Of a stretch of DNA of 64,000 nucleotides, positions 55,986 to 64,000 are shown piece by piece. The stretch is taken from NCBI GenBank assembly GCA_021030915.1, contig JAGEMR010000027.1:248001-312000 (forward strand). The letters run 5' to 3'. The number at the start of each line of letters is the position of its first letter. Position 1 is the first letter of the stretch. Under the pieces are notes generated by a model that saw nothing but the letters and a program-made list of their open reading frames with translations, had not been told where the DNA came from and searched no databases. The position numbers were made by a program, and so were the translations under genes. Source of the DNA: Astrothelium macrocarpum (taxonomy: Eukaryota; Ascomycota; Dothideomycetes; Trypetheliales; Trypetheliaceae).

Positions 55986-58373
55986 ATGTACGCAAACCAT
56001 CATGGCGCAGTGCCACCGCAACAAGCCCAGGCACACTCTCGCTCTGTAGCCCCCGAAACATTCCTGCTCGATCAGGATGCTCAACAGAGCCTGCCAGCAG
56101 ATTCCGTCGTTGCGTTACAGCAAGTCGATAATTGTATGGATCCAATGTTTGGTACTCGCGTTTGCAACACGCGCTACTAACACTCATCAACCTGCAACAA
56201 TGTCGCTGACTCATTATCTAGTGAAATATTTCCTCATTTCTGCTCCAGTTGATTGGCAGCAAGATCAATACATTCGCCGATTCCTACTCCCTACTGGCGA
56301 ATACATTTCTTGTGTGCTATGGTAAGTATCCTCTCTTGCAACTTGGCCCCCAAGCCTGCTGTGTTGTGTACCCCGCTCATACGCAGCCAGGAACAACCTC
56401 TTTCATATCTCAGGTACCGACATCGTGCGATGCCTTTCCTTTCGCTTCCAGGCGTTTGGTCGTCCTGTGAAGAATTCCAAGAAATTCGAAGAAGGTATAT
56501 TTTCAGACCTCCGTAATCTTAAATCGGGTACCGATGCCTCGCTCGAGGAACCCAAGAGCGCATTCCTTGACTTTTTGTACAAGAACAATTGTATCCGGAC
56601 GCAGAAGAAACAAAAGGTTTTTTACTGGTACAGTGTTCCCCATGACCGGCTCTTCCTGGATGCCTTGGAACGTGACTTGAAGAGGGAGAAGATGGGCCAA
56701 GAAGCCACGACTGTCGCTGTCAATGAGCCTGCCCTTTCGTTCGAGTTTGACTCGTCACAATCCCTATTTGAGCAACTCACAAAAGCTCAACAAACCAATT
56801 CATCGTCTTTCAACGCAAATGTCCAGAGCAACAACTTTTCTTCTCAATCCACTTCTCCTGTCATGCGCTCTATGGATTCCATGCCACCACCAATGGTCCC
56901 AAACTCGATGCCTCCAACTGTCCCAGAGGAACCTCTTACTCAAATGCCAAACTTTAGCTCGATGACTATGCCGGCTATGCCTAATGGTGTGGCCAAGAGT
57001 CGCGAACAGTTTGGACAGCAATCGCTGCAGTTTGATCGCAATGGTGTCCCAATTTCGCAAGTGAGCCAGCGACACAGCTCCATGCCTGCATACATGGAAT
57101 ATTCGCCGGCCCCGTCATTCGTCTCATCGCACTATGAGGATTACAGTACTCGAGGATTGTCTTTCGAGCCTCTTACACCACCTCAGCAATCAATGCCTCT
57201 TTCCGCTGAACCAGCTTATATTGCGAACGAAGACACTGGTCTTTACACTGCTATTCCAGATGCTGGAATATCCAACAACTTCAATTCCATGATGCAGCTT
57301 CCTCCATCAAATTTGGTTGGTCCGCAATTCTCGTCAATGACACGCACATTTCCTTCTACCAATGTCTACTCAGTCATTGAAGGCTCTCCCACATACAAGC
57401 AACGAAGGAGGCGTTCGTCCCTGTCCGCAGGAATTAGCGCTGCTGTAACAGCAACTGGTGGCAATCATCAAAGCCACAGGCCAAGTGATCTCCGTCGCTC
57501 CATGTCCAGCTCTGTCGTACCTGTCGCCGAAGCCGACGAGTCGGGAGACTCGCCGCCAAATCTCAACGGCGGCAACTTCAACATGGTATCCCAGCACAAG
57601 GAGATCCTAGATCTGTCAAGACATGGAACTCCACTAGCCAAGATTGAAGACAGCCCTATTCAGCAGACACTGTCTCTTGGTCACAACGACGATTTCAGTG
57701 CCTTGACCAATGGCGATTTCACCGATTCTTCCCTACAGCACGGCTCTATTTCCCGCGCAGGAGCACCGGTCTTTCGACGTGCCCGAAGCGCCACAATGAT
57801 GGAACTTGGGCCGTACCCACAAAAGTCTCACTCCTGCCCAATCCCTACTTGTGGTCGACTCTTCAAGAGGTTAGAGCATCTTAAGCGGTAAGTCATTCTA
57901 GCAAATCACATTCCCTGTAGCATCGTGGGCGGCTATTGACTTGGTTCGGCGCTTACAGACACGTGCGTACCCATACACAAGAGCGACCATACGTTTGCTC
58001 TCTGTGCAACAAAGCGTTCTCTCGCTCTGACAACCTCGCTCAGTAAGCCATACCCTCGTCCTTGCAATCTTGTTTCCACCGTCGCCTTGTTTCATATTTA
58101 TGAATGTTTGACTAACATGCACTCTGCAGACACAAACGCACACACGAAGCGAACAAAGATGGCGAGCCGCTCTCAAGCTTCAGCGAGGAAGATCTTGAGG
58201 GTGATGACGATCAGCTCGGTTCATTGGAGGAGGAATCGCCTCAGTCTGACCAAGGTCTTCTCTCTGCCGGCATGGGTCTTCAGACTACCCTTGGCGACAT
58301 GTCCCATTCGCTCGGGGCGCTTGATAGCGCCGGCCTCACTGGTTCACACATGATTGCAGCACAAAACTTCTGA
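55986..58373 (+). CDS. STE12: Transcription factor Ste12 (STE domain plus C2H2 fingers)
   Basis: Ste12 acts downstream of the mating/invasion MAP kinase (Fus3/Kss1 type) and controls mating and host invasion in many moulds. Exons are 55986-56133, 56222-56321, 56391-57887, 57959-58042 and 58130-58373, encoding 690 aa. The STE domain (about 50-165) is assembled across two introns: ALQQVDN-LKYFLISAPVDW, RRFLLPTGEYISCVLW-NNLFHISGTDIVRCLSFRFQAFGRP, and FWYSVPHDRLFLDALERDLKREK-like sequence. The middle is disordered with Gln, Ser, Pro and Met. Two C2H2 fingers at the end (CPIPTCGRLFKRLEHLKRHVRTH and CSLCNKAFSRSDNLAQHKRTH, each crossing an exon boundary) show the Pezizomycotina form. The C-terminus is acidic, ending SHMIAAQNF. 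The intron between the fingers is a known place of alternative splicing in some fungi (from memory, not tested here). Confidence 0.96.
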
Positions 58374-60621
58374 TGCGCCCGTGGTTGCCTGGATTGTTTC
58401 GCTATCACAAAACTTGCATATGCATTATCGCGTCGTGGTGATTGAGCACACGCGCATACATTGCCTGTCAAAGCACCTTCGCATCGAATGCCGATAGGTG
58501 TTCATTGATGCACCCTATGACTGCACATCACATCTGAAGGAGCTCCAACACATGTTTCTGGGAACGAATGGATGCAACAAACCTGCAATTGGCTGTTTTC
58601 TTTTGACGACTGGAATGAGTCGATGTTTCACCTGTTTGTGGTATTTTGCCTTTCTTCTCATGTCTTTAATACCACAATAGGTTTCTTATGTTACGGGTGG
58701 CTTGGGCGGAAGACTGTTTTACACTGTACATTTGCTTTTCCTATGTTCTGATATCTCTGAGAATCTGTCTTGCATGGGAAGGCATTCTGTCACCTCAATG
58801 GTTATAGTTGTGCCGACCCTACAGTTGCTCACCTATGGGTATACTGATACCCATCTAGGCTAGCAGTCAGGATTCATGGGATGGATAGGACTGGATAGGA
58901 TATCTGATCCTTACCCTTTGCGATTTGGCTGGGCTGTATGTACTCATAGACTTGGGCAAGCTTCTTTGTTGCCTTATCATGGAAATTTGTTTTTTCATTA
59001 CATCTCAAAACCCATGTCTTAAACAAGCTCAAACAATCCCATCACATCCCAGCTTCCAACGTAACCAATCTCTTACGAGGAATATTATCACATTGCATCC
59101 TTATCCTCCGATCAGGGCACCCAAAATCATGAAACGCGGCAGCAATAGAGAATTAGGTAGGTCAGTAAAATCATGAAACGCGGAGTCTTTGATCTTAAAA
59201 TCATGGCCTAATCGAACCCTCGCAGCGTTCCCCCTTTCGCATCCTGAAACCTTTTCCCCCTGGTCAACCCTCGCCAGAGACATACGATATAGCTTGCACG
59301 TGTAGACGAGGTAGAAAAGCTACCTGATACATTGCAACAATGCCCGAGCTTTCCCCGTGCATCGACCCCGAATGCAACCTCCCCGAACTAGAAGGACAAG
59401 GCTAAACTTGCGAATTGCCCCAGAGTCAAAGCGGTGAACGTTTAGTACCAGTGCTCACCCCGTATATCATTGTTGGTGGCACGTGGGAATTAGGATTAAG
59501 CTTAAGGTTCCAGGCTCCCGTTGAGCTGAAATGGCACAGTCATACAGTGTAAGTTGAGGCTTTTTTTGGTGAGCTGATGATCAATGGTGGACCATCTTTT
59601 GCTAAGAGTTGGTGGCATGTGGAAGTTGGATAAAGTGTTTTGCGTAGCTGGGGCGGTGGGGATACTGGGGGCCGATAAACGAGAGGTTAAGGGCGGTGTA
59701 GCAGTAGGTACGCTAGCCACTGACGCAAAAAGAAGTGATGAAACAGGAATCAAGGCTCCTGGTTCGTTGTGATTTGTGCCCTTTGGGCAAGAATCTTCGA
59801 AAAGCATGCTGCGGCTAAAGCGGTATGACGGTTTCACGAGCCGATAGTTGCTCGTTTAGGGGATGATATGGCTGTGCAGTGGATGATCTGCAGAGTCTAA
59901 CTTGGTAAGTTTGATTGTTTTGCTTTTTTTTCCTCTCTTACTTTTTCCACGGAAGCAAAACCAGTAACCAAAGGTTCCACTAAAGTGACTTGTTTTTAAT
60001 CGCCAGTCATCGGAGATCCGATTGATAAGAAGCAAGTGAGGTCGTACTAAACTAGAATGCTACTATATCAGGTTGATTTTAAAAGGCGACACGATTACGG
60101 ACGGGTCTACGAGTCACGAGAAAAAGATACAGCTCCATTGTGCACTCGGCCCCATCAACAACTGCTTGCTTTGGACGTGGCTGTATACGATACTCCTCTA
60201 GTCATCAGCGCAGCTTAGCATGCCCTAATTACAGACCAGAATATCTGAATGAGTCGATGCTCCGACGACGATTCGCAAGAGACAAAACTAAGCGCTCTTA
60301 ACGCGGATCATGATCTACCTGAGTATCTGCAGCGCAACCTGGGCACAAACCCTGAAGACGGTGATGGGCCGAGTAACACCCACGCTGCATGACGGACGTA
60401 GGAAGTTCGCTCTTGAGTTTGCTCCGAAGAGATTATGACTCTACCTGCATGCTAGAATATGCAACATCGTAACGACTTGCAGACGAAATATACTTATTCG
60501 CGGTATAAAGTATCGAATCCGGGAACTTCTCGTACTTCTCGTGACCAGCATAGGCGAATTCACTCAAGGCCATTGATACTATCTTGAATGATATCGTATC
60601 ATGTAGACCTGTCGCATCTAT
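58374..60621. other. Intergenic between convergent STE12 and epimerase genes
   Basis: 2.2 kb without a supportable gene. It includes two copies of a 17-base direct repeat near 59123 and 59167. Frames at 59101-59283 and 59502-59837 have no motifs. Confidence 0.45.
59123..59183. repeat. 17-base direct repeat, two copies 44 bases apart
   Basis: AAAATCATGAAACGCGG occurs at 59123-59139 and again at 59167-59183, with a partial third copy (AAAATCATGG) shortly after. It lies in non-coding DNA downstream of STE12. Confidence 0.85.
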
Positions 60622-61819
60622 CTATCTACATAGCGAAAGATCGGTCTCCAAAGTATCCCACAGGCTTGGCGCACTGGGTTCGTATCCCAACACTTTCTTG
60701 GCTCTATCAGCCCGCGTACGCGAGTTGGCACCAAACATGTATGTTGCGATATGAGGGATACCCCAACTACTCATCAAGCCATCAACTTCCTCGAATGATA
60801 ACTGCTTCACTTCAGCCGATTGGATCTCGTTGAGTTTGTAAAGAGCCTGGGCTGTAGCTCCAGCAATGTCGATTTGGGATGCTTCTTGAGAAGCGGCGAA
60901 ATAGTAACCCTGATAAGAGAGTGAGTTGGTTAGCTTCCATTTTCGTTCAGCGAGTCTTGGAAGTTACCTCTATCCCCCAATCTGCTTTTCCTCCACCTGC
61001 GACTGCTGCTTCGACCAACTTGAGGTATACGGCCATGAGATCATCAATGTGCACCCAAGATCGTGTGTTGGTTCCTTCGCCCGCATAAAACGGCAGGCCT
61101 GCTTGCTTAATCTCTTTGAAATATGCTGGAAAATATACACTGGCTTTACGTCCAGGACCCGTGCCAGGACCGTAAATGTCTGGCGGACAAACTATGGCGG
61201 TCTTCAATTTGTTGCCATGCTTAATGGCGGCATCTAAGATAATCTTGTCCACGTTACGGTGCAGTGCTTGGTCTGGGAGAGAAGTGATTTCGTCGAGGTT
61301 CTCGACATCAGACCAGACTTTGGGATTCAAGCGTCCAATATAGTCTGGCTTTTGCCAATCCGCTACAATGCCAGTACCTCCTAGGTGTATGAGAAATGAA
61401 GTTTGATCACGCTTCAATAGACCTGCGATCAGTGCTTTGATACTCGGTTCGTGGTCAGAGTTTCCGCTATCTGCAATTTCCAAGTTAAATTGTCTAAGAC
61501 TTTATCTCGATCTTGGAAGACATACGCACTACGACATCAGCCTTGGATGCCGCATCCGATATGGTCTCAAAACTGTCATAGTCTCCCTTCACAATATTGA
61601 CTTTGGGATAAAGAGATGTAAAATCGGAGGGCACATTGCGGAGGAGCACGGTGATTTCATATTCAGGATGCTTGGTCGCGATTGTATTCAATACCGATCC
61701 ACCAATATAACCAGTAGTCCCGGTTCTGTTTGGATTGTTATTTCTTTGGCTATCATAGTGGGAGGAATTGGGCAAGAGAAAAGGTTAGCTGCGACCTACA
61801 GAAACAATCTTGGTGCCAT
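60622..61819 (-). CDS. NAD(P)-dependent epimerase/dehydratase (atypical SDR)
   Basis: Exons are 61819-61800, 61725-61526, 61470-60968 and 60909-60622, encoding 336 aa. The first 20-nt exon supplies MAPRLFL, and the splice completes the cofactor motif TGTTGYIGG (about 8-16). Next come a beta-alpha unit (YEITVLLRNVPSDF), VNIVKGDYDSFETI, and ADVVVHSGNSDHEPSIKALIAGLL across the second intron. LIHLGGTGIVADW, CPPDIYGPGTGPG and TRSWVHIDDLMAVYLKLVEAA follow, and the C-terminal half-domain ends in GYEPSAPSLWDTLETDL. A classical YxxxK pair is not evident near VWSDVENLDEI, so it belongs with the NmrA-like or atypical extended SDRs annotated as nucleoside-diphosphate-sugar epimerases. Substrate is unknown. 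It is divergent from HEM1. Confidence 0.85.
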
Positions 61820-62470
61820 TTTTAGGAATGATTCTTTGGAGGTGAATGAAGTTCAACATTAATAGTACTTCATTTGATTTTTCTGGCCTCTCAAATGCTT
61901 AAATGCTATAAACCTACGGATGATTTGTAAAATAAAGAACGTAAGTAAATTGGATGGATTAGTAACTGAGCGTGGATACCACAACGTCATGATCAAGATA
62001 GTGATGATACTAACTTAGTAGAGCAGATTCAGTGTCAATTCGTCTGTGCTCTGGCTTTTCGCAAAGGCCGTACCTTGGATTTGAAGGCGGATTTACATGA
62101 ACTTTTCTCAGCACAATGCAATGGCCAATCCAATGCAAGACGCAAAAAGAAAATATTATGTGCGGTGTAGTAAGCATGATAAACTGATGCTCATGTCAGA
62201 TCAAATTCCTATTTAGGCGGTCAACCAATTGGGGGAAGGCAAAAGTCATCATCCCCGCATATTTGGGGAAATGCTTTGAGTGCCGGAGTTGTAATTCATC
62301 GGAAACCGGCCTAGTGAGACGAGACATGGCTGGCTAGCATCTTCTGCCCACCAGCTTCCGACCGCTCTATCCTTCCCACTCAGCTTTCTCTGCTCCCAGT
62401 TGTCTTTTATCTCACCGTACAACTCGAAAACACCTCAGAATACACTCAGACTTTTTCCTGAACATTAACC
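61820..62470. promoter_or_regulatory. Divergent promoter region, epimerase and HEM1
   Basis: 651 bases without a coding frame. The 120 bases before the HEM1 ATG are C/T-rich, as expected of a strongly expressed fungal gene. No haem-factor site is named. Confidence 0.4.
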
Positions 62471-64000
62471 ATGGAGGCAATGCTTCGACAATCCCGGGCT
62501 ATGTGCCCGTTTTTGAAGAAGTCTTCGCCCGCCACTCTACGTGCTTTGTCGACGAGCACCACCACCCAGCATGCCTCTCCTGGTGGCGGTTCCATGTCGA
62601 ACCTCCAAGTCCTCGCTCGTCGATGCCCGGTCATGGGCAAGGCTCTCGCCGTGCAAAGCGCTCGTAATGGATATACCAATTTTGCTAATGCGGCCTACAA
62701 TGGTATGAGAAGTTACCATGGTAAAACCGGAAGAGCCAACTTGCATACGACCCGTCCTCAAGATGCTCAGACTGTTGGTGTTGGTGTGATGCGTCCGGAA
62801 CAAGGTATGCCGATGGACCGTGAAGATACAAGTTACACCTGCGTACTGCGAGGCTAACATCCGAATGCGTAGTTCCCTTGGGTCACCTCAAGCTTAATGT
62901 CAACCAAGCTCCTCAAGGCACCTCTGGCCCACCACCGGAACGTCCAGTCTCCAAATTTGACTATGACAAGTTCTACCAGACTGAGCTTGACAAGAAGCAC
63001 AAAGACAAGACCTACCGTTACTTTAACAACATCAACCGTCTGGCAGGGGAATTCCCCCGTGCCCACATGTCGGATGTTGATCAACGTGTTACTGTTTGGT
63101 GCTCTAATGACTATTTGGGCATGGGTAGGAACCCACATGTTTTGAAGACAATGCACGAAACACTTGACAAGTACGGAGCTGGCGCCGGGGGAACGCGCAA
63201 CATTTCCGGCCACAATCAACATGCAGTCGCTTTGGAAGGGACTCTTGCCAAGCTGCATGCTAAAGAAGCGGCTTTGGTCTTCACCTCTTGCTACGTTGCC
63301 AATGATGCTACTTTGGCAACTTTGGGTAGTAAATTCCCTGATTGCGTTATCCTGTCTGATAGCATGAATCATGCTTCCATGATTCAAGGTATTCGTCATT
63401 CTGGTGCCAAAAAGATGGTTTTCAAACACAACGACATGGAGGATTTGGAGATGAAGCTTGCTTCTCTTCCGTCGGAGGTGCCCAAGATTATTGCTTTTGA
63501 AAGTGTCTACAGCATGTGCGGCTCTATTGCACCTATTGAAGAAATTTGCGATCTTGCGGACAAGTACGGCGCGCTCACTTTTCTCGATGAAGTTCACGCC
63601 GTTGGCATGTACGGACCTCATGGCGCTGGCGTGGCAGAACATGTCGACTTTGAAGCACACCGCGCAGGACGTCCCGAAGGCACGGTAATGGACCGCGTGG
63701 ATATCATTACAGGCACCCTTGGCAAAGCGTACGGATGTATTGGAGGCTACATTGCGGGTTCAGCAAAGATGGTTGATACCATTCGCTCCCTGGCTCCCGG
63801 CTTCATCTTTACTACGTCACTCCCGCCTGCTACCATGGCTGGTGCCAAGACTGCAATTGAGTATCAGATGGCTTATCAAGGCGACCGAGTCCTCCAACAG
63901 CTTCACACTCGCGCTGTGAAAGATGCGTTGAACGAGCGTGATATTCCAGTCATGCCAAACCCAAGCCATATTGTGCCCGTTCTGGTTGGAAATGCGGAGG
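62471..64000 (+). CDS. HEM1: 5-aminolevulinate synthase, mitochondrial (3' end beyond window)
   Basis: This PLP enzyme makes 5-aminolevulinate from glycine and succinyl-CoA in the mitochondrial matrix, the first step of haem synthesis. Exons are 62471-62804 and 62873 to beyond 64000; about 487 residues are visible, so the C-terminal part is missing. The N-terminus is a basic, Ser/Thr-rich targeting presequence with two Cys-Pro haem-regulatory motifs, MCPFL (Cys12) and RCPVMG (Cys52). The catalytic core begins FDYDKFYQTELDKKHKDKTYRYFNNI and shows TVWCSNDYLGMG, GAGAGGTRNISG, FTSCYVANDATL, SDSMNHASMIQGI, FESVYSMCGSIAPI, FLDEVHAVGMYGPHGAG and the PLP lysine in TGTLGKAYGCIGGY. The single intron is in phase 1. 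Identity is strong. Confidence 0.97.

Overview
This 64 kb window is nuclear chromosomal DNA of a filamentous ascomycete (Pezizomycotina). The evidence is the intron style (about 50 nt, GT donors, CTAAC-like branch sites just before AG), a Ste12 factor that carries both the STE DNA-binding domain and two C2H2 zinc fingers, an Mmm1 ERMES protein, and accessory families typical of moulds (cytochrome P450, 2EXR/F-box-like proteins, MFS and NCS1 permeases). I could not place it to class or genus. No tRNA, rRNA, transposon or CRISPR was recognised.

Layout. Positions 1-12.2 kb hold housekeeping and membrane genes, all on +: the ABC-F ATPase ARB1, a large signal-peptide/DUF4203 seven-helix membrane protein, and a Ras palmitoyltransferase partner (ERF4-like). 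Positions 13.4-33.8 kb are an accessory block: a P450, two tandem 2EXR-like paralogues, a third 2EXR-like gene broken by in-frame stops, then an MFS transporter, FAD monooxygenase, methyltransferase, NCS1 permease, a stranded HET-leader-like exon and an SDR. The block has long gene-poor gaps and no PKS, NRPS or terpene synthase. Positions 34.2-51.9 kb return to conserved genes: MMM1, a DDT/WHIM nuclear protein, ribosomal protein uL2 (RPL2), a BAR-domain protein, an Sth1/Snf2 remodeller ATPase, HIS6 and a Faf1-like 40S assembly factor. STE12 follows behind a 4 kb gene-free upstream region, then an atypical epimerase, and the window ends inside HEM1 (5-aminolevulinate synthase).

The housekeeping genes serve ribosome biogenesis (ARB1, uL2, Faf1-like), membrane lipid and protein trafficking (ERF4, MMM1, BAR), chromatin (Sth1/Snf2, DDT/WHIM), signalling (STE12) and primary metabolism (HIS6, HEM1). 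The 22.9-33.8 kb genes could form a small uptake-and-oxidation cluster (two permeases, an FAD hydroxylase, a methyltransferase, an SDR), but that is inference from proximity.

Gene models were spliced by hand, and the exon sums were checked to be multiples of three. Notable structures are a GC-AG intron in RPL2, a stop codon split by an intron in the remodeller gene, a 14-nt microexon in the SDR, two in-frame stops in the 2EXR-like pseudogene, and three GC-rich islands (in ERF4, MMM1 and HIS6) where the + strand flips abruptly from C-rich to G-rich.
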